Counted from the first letter of the stretch, positions 1 through 8,554 are shown. The stretch is DNA of 13,419 nucleotides from CAIJXJ01 sp964445115 (GCA_964445115.1 CAYUJU010000061.1:1-13419), one strand, 5' to 3'. Translations and numbers: made by a program. The notes: generated by a model not told the origin, from the letters alone.

Positions 1-476
1 AGGTCGTGATGTTAAGCGGCGACAACCAGCGCACCGTGGACGCCATCGCGGAGCAGGTCGGTATTGATCAAGCCCACGGCGATTTGCTGCCCGAAGACAA
101 GGTGCAGCGCGTGCGCGACCTCATGGCCCGCCACAAACACACGGGGATGATCGGCGACGGCGTGAACGATGCGCCCGCGATGGCGGTGGCGAGTGTGGGC
201 ATCGCAATGGGTGCGGCGGGCACGGACACCGCCATTGAGACGGCGGACATGGCGTTGATGCAGGATGACCTGAGCCAGGTCGCTGAGGCCATCCGCATGG
301 GCTATCGCACCGTGCGCGTGATTCAGGCGAACATCGCCTTCGCGCTCGGCGTGAAGGCGATTTTCCTCGCGCTGGCCCTGACCGGCCACACGAGCCTCTG
401 GCTGGCGATTCTGGCCGATACCGGCGCGACGCTGGTGGTCATTGCCAATGCGCTTCGACTCCTGAAACGCACATGA
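1..476 (+). CDS. cadA: Zn/Cd/Pb-type P1B-2 ATPase, C-terminal part (5' end outside window)
   Basis: Inner-membrane ATPase that pumps divalent soft metal ions from cytoplasm to periplasm. Only the last ~157 residues are present. The frame is already open at base 3 and reads VVMLSGDNQRTVDAIA, the distal P domain, so the apparent GTG/ATG near base 6 is internal. The hinge motif GDGVNDAP (bases 153-176) is intact. Two final membrane segments follow. They contain the Lys of TM7 (NIAFALGVKAIFL) and the Asp of TM8 (ADTGATLVVIANALRLL), the pair known to mark the P1B-2 Zn/Cd/Pb exporters ZntA and CadA. The N-terminal metal-binding domain, phosphorylation site and CPC motif cannot be seen. The TGA stop overlaps the ATG of the next gene (ATGA at 473-476), suggesting translational coupling. 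The family is very likely; cadA versus zntA naming is a convention. Confidence 0.93.
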   Translation, partial: VVMLSGDNQRTVDAIAEQVGIDQAHGDLLPEDKVQRVRDLMARHKHTGMIGDGVNDAPAMAVASVGIAMGAAGTDTAIETADMALMQDDLSQVAEAIRMGYRTVRVIQANIAFALGVKAIFLALALTGHTSLWLAILADTGATLVVIANALRLLKRT

Positions 477-946
477 AGACCGATGATATGATTTACGAAT
501 TGCCACTCAGACATCGCACAGCACGGGCTGGTGTCGCAATTGGATTGATTGGATTGCTTCTTGCCGCCAGCGGATGTGCCTCCTGGAACGTGGAACGGGT
601 GAGCGTGCCGACAGAAGCTAAGTCCAGCGGCGGCATTGAAGTGACGCCGCCGCGTGTTTATCGCGACGCAGATGGGTTTCTCGTGGCCGGGAATCTCCGC
701 GGGCGGGGCATTGGCGCGCATCATCCCGGTCCGGGCCATTTGCACGCGCAAACGATGGACGCGGAAGGGCGCGTCATTAGCGAGACCAAAACCGCAGCGC
801 CTTCCATCCGCCATAGCCGCCATAGTTCCCGTGAATCGGCGAACTACACGTTTCGTTTGGAAACACTTCCGCCAGCGGGCGGGCGACTGCGAATCGTGCT
901 GCACCGCGTTCCGCTCAAGAAATGCACGGGATTGGAGAGCTTGTGA
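473..946 (+). CDS. Small His-containing lipoprotein of unknown function
   Basis: Predicted 157-residue lipoprotein. Residues 18-34 form a hydrophobic signal segment ending in the lipobox LAASGC, with Cys35 as the likely lipidation site. The mature part has a His-rich stretch (H83, H84, H89, H91 in the AHHPGPGHLH region) followed by a beta-rich region around MDAEGRVI and FRLETLPPAGGRLRIVL. The start chosen is the ATG at 473 because it overlaps the upstream stop as ATGA; an alternative ATG lies at 488. Tight coupling to the metal ATPase and the His cluster suggest a periplasmic metal-binding or accessory role, but this is inference. I do not recognise a named family. It could also be an envelope-stress lipoprotein unrelated to metals. 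Confidence 0.78.
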   Translation: MKTDDMIYELPLRHRTARAGVAIGLIGLLLAASGCASWNVERVSVPTEAKSSGGIEVTPPRVYRDADGFLVAGNLRGRGIGAHHPGPGHLHAQTMDAEGRVISETKTAAPSIRHSRHSSRESANYTFRLETLPPAGGRLRIVLHRVPLKKCTGLESL

Positions 947-1012
947 AGGTCTCCCCCGCAAGAGCATGGCGTGATCCAGAGCGGCCGACAGGCGATTTGA
1001 CGGCCGTCCAGT

Positions 1013-1041
1013 TTGACAGCCCACGGGCAGTCGCGTATTAA
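1013..1041 (+). promoter_or_regulatory. Sigma70-like promoter for the czc unit
   Basis: A perfect -35 hexamer TTGACA (1013-1018) is followed after exactly 17 bases by TATTAA (1036-1041), a 4/6 match to the -10 consensus. Transcription would begin near 1048, about 30 bases before the ATG at 1077. It lies in the 130-bp gap after the lipoprotein gene, the first sizeable gap in the cluster. An operator could be present (the string TTTGAC occurs at both 996 and 1012), but no regulator gene is visible in the window. Confidence 0.6.
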
Positions 1042-1076
1042 GTTTGCGGTCAGTTTTGGCCGACAAGCAGCAATTG

Positions 1077-1502
1077 ATGATGCAGAACAACCAGACAGCC
1101 CGGCGATGCCGCACCTTCTTCAGGTGTTGGTGGATGCGCTTCTTCGGGTTGCTGCTGTTTGTGTATGGGGTGAACTTCGCCCCGGTGCACCTGGCGCTGG
1201 AGACGCATTTGGGCGATCTACCAACCTCAGAGCGCAGCATCGGCGTGGAGGCATGGTTGCTGTCTGCGACCAGGCAGGCGACTGATTCGCACCACGATCC
1301 GCATCTGGCGTCGGATCACTCGTTGCGGTTGGCAACCCAGGCCCAGGTCAGTTTCGTCTCTTTCGACTGTTACGCGCCATCCGCCACAGTCGAGATTTGC
1401 CGCCCCCAACTTCTGCTCTCCCTCTTTCTGACGGAGCGGCAGAATCCGCCCGGACTTCCGCCGCCTGATCCGCTTCAGCCCCGCGCTCCCCCGCTTGCCT
1501 GA
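1077..1502 (+). CDS. Small membrane-anchored or secreted protein upstream of czcB, function unknown
   Basis: Predicted 141-residue protein. The Cys/Arg-rich N-terminus is followed by a hydrophobic stretch at about residues 21-40 (FFGLLLFVYGVNFAPVHLAL), which could be a signal anchor or uncleaved signal peptide. A His/Asp cluster (HHDPHLASDH, residues 72-81) and a Pro-rich tail (PPGLPPPDPLQPRAPP) follow. The start at ATG 1077 fits the promoter ending at 1041; the frame stays open back to TTG 1044. There is no strong ribosome site. Small secreted proteins of unknown function often accompany czc operons, and the His cluster fits periplasmic metal binding, but that role is inference. The overlapping minus-strand frame is Arg/Ser-rich and looks like a shadow. 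Confidence 0.6.
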   Translation: MMQNNQTARRCRTFFRCWWMRFFGLLLFVYGVNFAPVHLALETHLGDLPTSERSIGVEAWLLSATRQATDSHHDPHLASDHSLRLATQAQVSFVSFDCYAPSATVEICRPQLLLSLFLTERQNPPGLPPPDPLQPRAPPLA

Positions 1503-1518
1503 TTCTTCTTCCGGTTCT

Positions 1519-1574
1519 GCGCGCCATATTCCGGCGCGTTTGCCCGTCTCTGTCTGAACGCCTCACAGACGGAG
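1519..1574 (+). terminator. Two tandem hairpins between the small gene and czcB (weak terminator or attenuator)
   Basis: The first hairpin pairs 1519-1525 with 1533-1539 (core CGCGCC/GGCGCG, 7-base loop) and is followed by only three T. The second pairs 1548-1556 (CTCTGTCTG) with 1566-1574 (CAGACGGAG), with a 9-base loop and one T-G wobble, and is followed by TTTCATT. Both start just after the small gene's stop and lie before czcB. The T tracts are short, so partial termination, attenuation or mRNA processing are all possible, and so is chance. Confidence 0.35.
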
Positions 1575-1632
1575 TTTCATTCCCACCGGGCGCATTTTCG
1601 TGGGGCAAAATCCATGTCGGTTCTCAGGTAAT

Positions 1633-3231
1633 ATGAAGAAGAGTCAGTTTGGTCAGTTTGGAGTGGCGGGGCTGGGCTTGGCGGCCTGCCTCGGTCTGGT
1701 TTTGTTTCCCGGATGCAAAGGCGGCAACGGAGCCGCGCACGATGACCACGCGCACGATGCTGAGCCCAAGACGGCGCAAATCACTGTGTTTGGTGAGCGG
1801 CACGAAGTATTCGCTGAGCATCGGTTGGTCGTCGCGGGGACGCCCACCAAGTTTGTCACCCATGTGACGGATTTGAAGACGCTGGAGCCGCGGCGCGAGG
1901 GTGCGGTGCGGTTTCAGATGAAGCTGGGCCAGGAGGCTCCCGTCGAGCAAGTGGAGAAGGCGCCGACCCGGGCCGGCATCTACGAGGCGATGCTCAGCTT
2001 TCCCAAGGCGGGCGATTGGAGTGTCGTTCTGGTCGTGCCGACGGAGGAAGGCGACAAAACCATCGCTTTCCCCCCGGTGAAGGTCTTCGCCAACGTGCAT
2101 GACGTCGAACATGCAGAAGTTCCGGAGCCTCCATCTGGCATCAGCTTTCTGAAAGAGCAGCAATGGAAGATTCTGGCCGGAACCGAACCGGTCGGGAAAC
2201 ATCGCGTCGTCGAGCGGGTGCGCGCCGCCGCGCGAGTCCGGGCCAAGCCGGGGTCCAGCGCCACGATTGTTGCTCCGGTGTCTGGTCAACTGGCCGCGCC
2301 GACCGGACAAGCGCTGCCGCAACCAGGCCAGCGCGTGGCGGTGGGTCAGTTGCTCGCGTTGCTCAAGCCGAACTTTTCCGAAGCCGCCGCGAAAGTCGCC
2401 GAGGCAGACGGCGAATTCACCACCGCCAAAGCCGCGCTCAATCAAGCGGAAGCCGCCTATGAACGCACGAGGAAACTCGCCGCCGAACAGGCCAAGTCGC
2501 CACGCGAATTGCAGGAAGCCGAGTTGGCCTACCAATCCGCCAAGGCGCGGTATGCCGCGGCGGCTGGATTGCTCGCGACGTTCAAGCAGGCGGGCGGGGT
2601 GACATCCGTTGACGCGCCGCTGCTGATGGAACTGCGCGCTCCCATCGCTGGCGTGCTCAATTCGATGGCCGCTGGGCCGGGCGAAGTCGTTTCCGCCAAT
2701 CAGGCCGTGTTCACCGTTCTGAATCCGGAATCCGTCTGGATTGAGGCCAGCATTCCCGAAGCGAGTGTAGCACGTCTGCGGCAGGGCAAGGACGCCTTGA
2801 TTGAACAGCCGGGGCAACCGGGCAAGTTCCTGTCCATTACTGGAGAGGGCGGCGGCCAACTCATTTCGCTCGGATTGGAGGTGGACCTTGCCACGCGCAC
2901 CGTGCCGCTCATCTACGAGATGAAGAACTCCGACCCCGCGCTGCGCGTCGGGCAATCGGTAAACCTCCACGTGGAGACTGCCCGCGCCGAGGAAACGCTC
3001 GCCATACCCGCCGCCGCCATCGTGGAGGAAGACGGCCGGCCCATAGCGTTCGTGCAACTGGCCGGCGAGACTTTTCAAAAGCGCGACCTGACAACGGGAA
3101 TCCGTGACGGCAACTGGGTGCAAGTTCTGTCCGGCCTCAGCGAGGGTGAACGCGTCGTCACGAAGGGCGCGTATGCCGTCCGCCTGGCATCGGTGTCCTC
3201 CGCGATTCCCGCCCACGGCCACGTCCACTAG
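1633..3231 (+). CDS. czcB: CzcB-type RND periplasmic adaptor (membrane fusion protein)
   Basis: Adaptor of the tripartite heavy-metal efflux pump, linking inner-membrane CzcA to outer-membrane CzcC; 532 residues. The start is the ATG at 1633, giving MKK plus a lipoprotein-like leader. Cys28 (LFPGC) or Cys19 (GLAAC) could be lipidated; neither site is decisive. A His/Asp patch follows (HDDHAHD, residues 36-42), then an extra N-terminal beta domain to about residue 180, as in long CzcB proteins. The first lipoyl half is near residue 211 (ATIVAPVSG), a long alpha hairpin covers about 255-330, the second lipoyl half is near 337 (LRAPIAGVL), and the C-terminal domain starts near 457 (AIPAAAIVEEDG). 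The tail AHGHVH adds His residues. An upstream CAGGTAAT gives a weak Shine-Dalgarno. The gap to czcA is 9 nt. Confidence 0.93.
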   Translation: MKKSQFGQFGVAGLGLAACLGLVLFPGCKGGNGAAHDDHAHDAEPKTAQITVFGERHEVFAEHRLVVAGTPTKFVTHVTDLKTLEPRREGAVRFQMKLGQEAPVEQVEKAPTRAGIYEAMLSFPKAGDWSVVLVVPTEEGDKTIAFPPVKVFANVHDVEHAEVPEPPSGISFLKEQQWKILAGTEPVGKHRVVERVRAAARVRAKPGSSATIVAPVSGQLAAPTGQALPQPGQRVAVGQLLALLKPNFSEAAAKVAEADGEFTTAKAALNQAEAAYERTRKLAAEQAKSPRELQEAELAYQSAKARYAAAAGLLATFKQAGGVTSVDAPLLMELRAPIAGVLNSMAAGPGEVVSANQAVFTVLNPESVWIEASIPEASVARLRQGKDALIEQPGQPGKFLSITGEGGGQLISLGLEVDLATRTVPLIYEMKNSDPALRVGQSVNLHVETARAEETLAIPAAAIVEEDGRPIAFVQLAGETFQKRDLTTGIRDGNWVQVLSGLSEGERVVTKGAYAVRLASVSSAIPAHGHVH

Positions 3232-3240
3232 GAGCCTGCC

Positions 3241-6200
3241 ATGATTGATGCTCTGATTAGTTGGTCGTTGCGCAATCGCGCGGCGGTGTTGGTGATGGCG
3301 GCGCTGCTGCTCGTCATCGGCGGATACACGGCGCTGAAGATGCCGGTGGACGTGTTTCCCGACCTCACCGCGCCCACCGTTACGGTCATCACCGAGGCGA
3401 AGGGCATGGCTCCCGCCGAGGTCGAGAGCCAGGTGACGTTTCCCATCGAGGCGGCGGTGAACGGCGCATCGGGCGTGCGGCGCGTGCGCTCGGCGACCGC
3501 TGTCGGCCTGTCCATCGTCTGGATCGAATTTGACTGGGGCACGGACATCTACGCTGCCCGGCAAATCGTCAGCGAGAAGGTAAACGTGGCGGCCAGTGAA
3601 CTGCCGCCGGAGGTGGATCGTCCAGTGCTCGCACCGGTGTCGTCCATCATGGGCGAAATTCTGTTCATCGCGCTCACCTCCGATAAGCACACACCCATCG
3701 AACTACGCACCACGGCGGACACGGTGATTCGCCGTCGCGTTCTTTCCGTGCCGGGCGTGTCGCAGGTAACACCCATCGGCGGCGGCGTGAAGCAATTCCA
3801 GGTGCTGCTCTCGCCGGCCAAGTTGCAGGCGCACGGCCTCGCGCTCAGCCAGGTGACCCGCGCCTTGGAGGAAGGCAATGAGAACGTCTCAGCGGGCTTC
3901 ATCAACGAACGCAGTTCCGAATGGCTGATTGCAGGCGTGGGCCGCGTCCGCTCGCTGGAAGACATCGGCGAAACCGTCGTCGTGGCGAAGAATGGCGTTC
4001 CCACGAAGGTCGCAGATCTAGGCGAGGTCGTCATCGGCGAAGAGCCAAAGCGCGGAGAGGGTTCAACGCGCGGCAAGCCCGCCGTGATACTCGGCATTCA
4101 AAAACAACCGGGCGCGAATACGCTCAAGCTCACCAAGGAACTCGACGCCGTGCTGGACGACATCGGCGCGAAGCTGCCCTCCGGGATGACAATTGACCGG
4201 CACATCTTCCGGCAGGCGGACTTCATCGAGGTGGCGATTCACAACGTCATGGCGGCGCTGCGCGACGGCGGCTTGCTGGTAGTCGCCATCGTGCTTTTGT
4301 TTCTGGCCAACGTCCGCGCCACGTTCATCACCCTGACCGCCATTCCCCTGTCGCTGGTCGTGACAGTGCTGGTGATGAAAGCCTTCGGTGCGACCATGAA
4401 CACGATGACGCTCGGCGGCATGGCCATCGCCATCGGTGCGCTAGTGGATGACGCGGTCATCCTCGTCGAAAACGTCTTCCGACGGCTGCGGTTGAACACC
4501 CTGCACCCGGAGGGTCATCGCAAGCGGGCCATGCAGGTCGTGTTCGACGCCAGCATCGAGATTCAAAGGTCCATCGTCTTCGCCACGCTCATCATCGCGA
4601 TGGTCTTCCTGCCGATCTTCTTCCTGAGCGGCGTCGAGGGCCGGTTGCTCAAGCCGTTGGGCATCGCCTACATCGTTTCGCTGGGCGCGTCGCTGCTGGT
4701 GGCATTGACGGTGTCGCCGGTCCTGTGCGATTTGCTGCTGCCCAAGAGCAAAGCGGTGCTGACCGGTCACGAGCCGAAAGTCGTGACGTGGCTCAAATCG
4801 CATTACGCGAAAATCCTCAACCCGGTCCTCAACCACCCTTGGCGCGTCACCCTTCCCGCAGCGCTGGCTCTGGTGCTGGCGCTGGGCTCGACCTTGTTCA
4901 TGGGGCGGTCGTTCCTGCCGGAGTTCAACGAAGGCACGCTGACGTTGAGCGCGGTCACGTTGCCCGGCACGTCGCTCCAGCAAGCCAACGAGTATGGCAA
5001 TCTCATCGAGCGCACGCTGCTGTCGCATCCTGAAGTGACCGGTGTGGCGCGACGCCAGGGCCGGGCCGAACTGGACGAACACGCCCAGGGCGTCGAGTCG
5101 TCGGAGATTGACGTGTCGTTGAAGATGCAGAAGCGCAGCAAGGAGGAATTCCTGGAAGCCTTGCGCCGGGACTTCTCCCTGATACCGGGCATGAATATCA
5201 TCATCGGTCAGCCGATCTCGCATCGCATTGACCACATGCTCTCCGGCACACGAGCGAACATTGCCGTGAAAATCTTCGGCGACAACCTGTATCAATTGCG
5301 CCTGCTGGCCAGCCGCGCGCGCAAAGAAATGGAAGCCGTGCCCGGCGTGGTGGACTTGTCCATCGAACAGCAAACCGACGTGCCGATTCTGCGGGCGCAT
5401 TTCGACCGCAACGCCATAGCCCGCCACGGCCTGACCGTGCGCCAAGTGGCACAAACGATGGAGGCGGCGGTCAAGGGCGTGACCGTCTCGCGCGTGCTGG
5501 AAGGCCGCAACTCCTTCGACCTGGTCGTGCGCTTGACCGGACCGGAAGGCTGGCAGCTTGACGAGATTGGTGAGTTGCTGGTGGACACCCCCGCCGGCGC
5601 GAAAGTGCCGCTCAAGAGCCTGGCAGATGTCCGCAAGGAAACCGGCCCGAACTACATCAGCCGCGAACAGGTGGAGCGCAAAATCGTGGTCATGTGCAAT
5701 GCGGGCGGACGCGATGTGACCTCGATTGTGAACGACTGCAAGAAGGTGGTTGATCCGCTGGTGGCCGAGATGCCCGGTTATCGGGTGGAATACAGCGGCC
5801 AGTTCGAGAGCGCGGCGGAAGCCGGGCGCATCATCACGCTGCTTGGCATCGCCGTGGTCATCGGCATCGGCTTCCTGTTGCACCTGGCGTTTGGCTCGGG
5901 CCGGGACGCGGCGCTTGTGATGCTGAACCTCCCGCTGGCGCTTATCGGCGGCGTGGTCGGTGTGTTCGTCTCCGGCGGCGTGCTAAGCGTCGCGTCGCTG
6001 ATCGGATTCATCACCGTGTTCGGCATCGCCACGCGCAACGGCATCATGCTCGTCTCGCACATCAAACACCTCGAACAACACGAAGGCGTGACGGATTTCC
6101 GTGAAGCCGTGTTCCGAGGCGCGATGGAAAGGCTCGCGCCAATTCTTATGACCGCACTGGCAGCAGGTTTGGCCTTGATTCCCCTGGCACTCAGCGGGCA

Positions 6201-6333
6201 CAAGCCGGGCAGCGAGATTCAGACTCCGATGGCGATCGTGATCCTGTTCGGCCTGCTGACTTCGATGCTGTTGAACATGATTGTCGTCCCGGCGCTCTAC
6301 CTGCGTTTCGGGCGGCCGGTGGAAGTGGATTGA
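3241..6333 (+). CDS. czcA: CzcA/CusA-family heavy-metal RND efflux pump
   Basis: Proton-driven inner-membrane trimer subunit that exports metal ions through CzcB and CzcC; 1030 residues, a normal length for the HME-RND family. The start ATG has GGAG six bases upstream (3231-3234, overlapping the czcB stop). The N-terminus shows TM1 followed by the MPVDVFPDLTAPTVTV signature. The proton-relay motif in TM4 reads AIGALVDDAVILVEN at residues 397-411, with Asp403, Asp404 and Glu410. The second large periplasmic domain contains the SHRIDHMLSG region, and the TM8-12 repeat starts near residue 860. The classical CzcA motif is DFG-x3-DGA-x3-VEN; the AIG/DDA form here recalls the group proposed for nickel (NrsA-like). 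Substrate is therefore uncertain among Ni, Co, Zn and Cd. No frameshift is visible. Confidence 0.96.
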   Translation: MIDALISWSLRNRAAVLVMAALLLVIGGYTALKMPVDVFPDLTAPTVTVITEAKGMAPAEVESQVTFPIEAAVNGASGVRRVRSATAVGLSIVWIEFDWGTDIYAARQIVSEKVNVAASELPPEVDRPVLAPVSSIMGEILFIALTSDKHTPIELRTTADTVIRRRVLSVPGVSQVTPIGGGVKQFQVLLSPAKLQAHGLALSQVTRALEEGNENVSAGFINERSSEWLIAGVGRVRSLEDIGETVVVAKNGVPTKVADLGEVVIGEEPKRGEGSTRGKPAVILGIQKQPGANTLKLTKELDAVLDDIGAKLPSGMTIDRHIFRQADFIEVAIHNVMAALRDGGLLVVAIVLLFLANVRATFITLTAIPLSLVVTVLVMKAFGATMNTMTLGGMAIAIGALVDDAVILVENVFRRLRLNTLHPEGHRKRAMQVVFDASIEIQRSIVFATLIIAMVFLPIFFLSGVEGRLLKPLGIAYIVSLGASLLVALTVSPVLCDLLLPKSKAVLTGHEPKVVTWLKSHYAKILNPVLNHPWRVTLPAALALVLALGSTLFMGRSFLPEFNEGTLTLSAVTLPGTSLQQANEYGNLIERTLLSHPEVTGVARRQGRAELDEHAQGVESSEIDVSLKMQKRSKEEFLEALRRDFSLIPGMNIIIGQPISHRIDHMLSGTRANIAVKIFGDNLYQLRLLASRARKEMEAVPGVVDLSIEQQTDVPILRAHFDRNAIARHGLTVRQVAQTMEAAVKGVTVSRVLEGRNSFDLVVRLTGPEGWQLDEIGELLVDTPAGAKVPLKSLADVRKETGPNYISREQVERKIVVMCNAGGRDVTSIVNDCKKVVDPLVAEMPGYRVEYSGQFESAAEAGRIITLLGIAVVIGIGFLLHLAFGSGRDAALVMLNLPLALIGGVVGVFVSGGVLSVASLIGFITVFGIATRNGIMLVSHIKHLEQHEGVTDFREAVFRGAMERLAPILMTALAAGLALIPLALSGHKPGSEIQTPMAIVILFGLLTSMLLNMIVVPALYLRFGRPVEVD

Positions 6334-6344
6334 ATGAGGTGCGT

Positions 6345-7592
6345 ATGAAGAAACAATTTGCAGCTCTCTATCTGGTGTTTGCGTTAGGCAGCGTCGCCGT
6401 CCTGGCGGCAACCAACACGGCCATGCCAGCCGGCAAGCCGGTCGAGAATCTGACCCTCGACCTGGCTTTGGACATGGCCGAGGACAGGCAACCCCAAATC
6501 GCCGAAGCCAAAGCGATGGTTGAGGCCGCCGAAGGGCGGGCCAGACAGGCCGGCGCGTTTCCCAATCCCGAGGCCATCCTGGGAGCACAGCAGCTTCCGC
6601 TCTCGGGCAATCAACCCAACGAGAAAGAGTATGTCGCTGGCGTGGGACAGACCATTCCGCTCGGCCGTCGTCTCTCGACGGCGCGCGAGGCCGAACTCCT
6701 GGACCGGGAAGTCCGGGCGCGCGGTCTGGAGGTCAAACGGCGGGAGATTCGGAAACGGGTTCACAACGCCTTCGCGACCGCGCTCTACCAGGAGAAGGCG
6801 TGGCAGGCGCAAAGCGACATCCAGCAGAACGCGGCAAAGGCCGTGGCAGCTACGCGAGCGCGGGTCGAGGCCGGGGACATCGTGAGAGACGACCTGGCGC
6901 GTGTGGAGATGGAACTGGCACGGGCCAAGGTCGAGTTGCAGCGAGCGGAGTCACTCCGCGAGCAAGCGCTGATCGGGTTGGCCTCAGCGATTGGTGACGC
7001 CACGCTGACGGTCAAGTCGCTCGCGGGGACGATGGACGCGACGTTCGAGATTCCAGCCCTGGAAAGTCTGGTGGCAAACCTCTCAGCGCAGCCGGAGAGC
7101 GCGCAGGCGGATGCGGACATTCGCGCGCGGATGGCGCGGGTGGATTTGGCGAAGGCGGAGCGGATTCCCGACGTGAAGGTGGAGTTGCTCTATCACCGTC
7201 TGGAGGCGAGCAGCGCCAACACGTTCGATGTGGGCCTGAGCATTCCACTGCCGCTGTTCAATCGCAACCAGGGGAAGTTGCGTGAAGCGCGCGCCGAGCA
7301 GGCCGCAGCCGAAGCACGAGCACGGATGACCCAGAATGAACTGAGCACGCGGCTGCGCGAGTCCTACCTGGAACTCACGGCGACGCTGGCCACCAGTCAG
7401 ACCTTGAAGACGGAAATCCTCGGTCGGGCCGACAGCGTTTTGAAGACGGCCGAAGCCCGCTATGCTGCCGGGGATATCAGTCTGACCGAAGTCCTGCCGG
7501 TGCGGCGTGATTGGGCGGCGGTTCAGTTGAGCTACCTGGAATCGCTGCGCGACGTAATGCAGGCGTGGGCGGAAGTGAAGAGCTTTCAATAA
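6345..7592 (+). CDS. czcC: CzcC-type outer-membrane efflux protein (TolC family)
   Basis: Outer-membrane exit channel of the pump; 415 residues, usual for CzcC. The ATG at 6345 is chosen because it gives a signal peptide (MKKQFAALYLVFALGSVAVLAA) and has GAGGTG at 6336-6341 upstream; a TTG at 6330 would overlap czcA. Two OEP repeats with long coiled-coil helices are visible: the first at about residues 25-215 (VEAAEGRARQAGAFPNPE), the second at about 240-410. The second contains the typical GLSIPLPLFNRNQG turn, with IPLPLFNRNQG at residues 300-310. It lies 11 nt after czcA and 5 nt before dmeF, in one transcription unit. The gene order B-A-C differs from the classical C-B-A. Confidence 0.94.
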   Translation: MKKQFAALYLVFALGSVAVLAATNTAMPAGKPVENLTLDLALDMAEDRQPQIAEAKAMVEAAEGRARQAGAFPNPEAILGAQQLPLSGNQPNEKEYVAGVGQTIPLGRRLSTAREAELLDREVRARGLEVKRREIRKRVHNAFATALYQEKAWQAQSDIQQNAAKAVAATRARVEAGDIVRDDLARVEMELARAKVELQRAESLREQALIGLASAIGDATLTVKSLAGTMDATFEIPALESLVANLSAQPESAQADADIRARMARVDLAKAERIPDVKVELLYHRLEASSANTFDVGLSIPLPLFNRNQGKLREARAEQAAAEARARMTQNELSTRLRESYLELTATLATSQTLKTEILGRADSVLKTAEARYAAGDISLTEVLPVRRDWAAVQLSYLESLRDVMQAWAEVKSFQ

Positions 7593-7597
7593 CACAC

Positions 7598-8554
7598 ATG
7601 AACATTGAGCACCTGCAACACTCGCACGACTACGCAGTGGACTCCTCGTCCGCTGAGCGACGCACCCGCTTTGTCATCGCCATCACCGCCACGATGATGG
7701 TGGTCGAGATCGCGGCAGGCATTGTCTTTGGCTCAATGGCACTGCTGGCCGACGGCTGGCACATGAGCACGCACGTCGCCGCCTTCCTCATCACAGCGAT
7801 GGCTTACAACTTCAGTCGGCGTCACGCTACCGATCCGCGATACAGTTTCGGCACGGGCAAGATGGGAGTGCTGGGTGGGTTCGCCAGCGCCGTGGTGCTG
7901 GCGGTGATCGCGCTCCTCATGGCCGGGGAGTCCGTCCACCGGTTCTTCGCGCCTCAGCCAATTCACTTCAATCAGGCCATTGGGGTGGCGATCATCGGGC
8001 TCGTGGTCAATCTGGTCTGCGCCTGGCTGCTCCGGGATGAGCCTCACCACCACAGCCACGCGCACGGACATGAACATGGCCACGACCACGGGCACGGGCA
8101 TGGCGACTTGAATCTGCGCGCAGCCTACATCCACGTCCTAGCGGACGCCCTGACCTCCGTGACGGCCATCGTCGCCTTAACCGCCGGCAAGTTCCTGGGT
8201 TGGAACTGGCTCGACCCGGTGATGGGCATCGTCGGAAGTGTCATCGTGTCCGTTTGGGCCTACGGATTGGTGCGCGACACCAGCGGCATCCTCTTGGATC
8301 GCACACCGGAATCCTCCGACCTGCCACAGGAGATTCGCCGCGCGGTCGAAAGCGATGGCGATTCACGCATTTCCGATCTTCACGTCTGGCAGGTGGCATC
8401 GGGCAAGTTCGCCGCCATCGTCTGCATCGTGGCCCGCGATCCGAAGCCCGTGGAGACCTACCGGGAGTTGTTCCACGAGCACGAGGAACTTGTCCACATC
8501 ACCGTTGAGGTCCGACACTGCGAGGAGCATGAAGCGCCGGGAGCAAGGACTTGA
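7598..8554 (+). CDS. dmeF: CDF-family Co/Ni efflux transporter DmeF
   Basis: Cation diffusion facilitator of 318 residues that exports divalent metal from cytoplasm to periplasm in exchange for protons. The start is the ATG 5 nt after the czcC stop; it gives the DmeF-like opening HLQHSHDY followed by ERRT and TM1. TM2 holds LLADGWHMSTH (Asp52, His55, His59) and TM5 holds HVLADALTS (His179, Asp183), the intramembrane metal site. Between TM4 and TM5 is a His-rich cytoplasmic loop at residues 150-168 with alternating His-Gly and His-Asp. The SFGTGKMGVLGGFASAVVLA stretch and NWLDPVMGIVG are as I remember DmeF. The C-terminal cytoplasmic domain (ISDLHVWQVASGKFAAIVCI) is present. It likely supplies Co/Ni to the RND pump or works in parallel with it. 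DmeF assignment is from recall of family sequences; CDF membership is firm. Confidence 0.93.
   Translation: MNIEHLQHSHDYAVDSSSAERRTRFVIAITATMMVVEIAAGIVFGSMALLADGWHMSTHVAAFLITAMAYNFSRRHATDPRYSFGTGKMGVLGGFASAVVLAVIALLMAGESVHRFFAPQPIHFNQAIGVAIIGLVVNLVCAWLLRDEPHHHSHAHGHEHGHDHGHGHGDLNLRAAYIHVLADALTSVTAIVALTAGKFLGWNWLDPVMGIVGSVIVSVWAYGLVRDTSGILLDRTPESSDLPQEIRRAVESDGDSRISDLHVWQVASGKFAAIVCIVARDPKPVETYRELFHEHEELVHITVEVRHCEEHEAPGART

Noticed and set aside
323..1240. Minus-strand frame of 305 codons across the lipoprotein and small-gene region
   Set aside because: Arg/Ser/Pro/Cys-rich with no domain. The plus-strand lipoprotein has a clear lipobox and a coupled start, and the plus-strand promoter and small gene fit better.
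1624..3690. Minus-strand frame of 688 codons across czcB and the start of czcA
   Set aside because: It is antisense to two well-recognised genes, is rich in Arg/His/Gly/Leu with no motif, and reflects third-position GC bias of the plus-strand genes.
4441..5883. Minus-strand frame of 480 codons inside czcA
   Set aside because: Antisense to an intact RND gene; His/Arg/Gln-rich composition and no recognisable domain.
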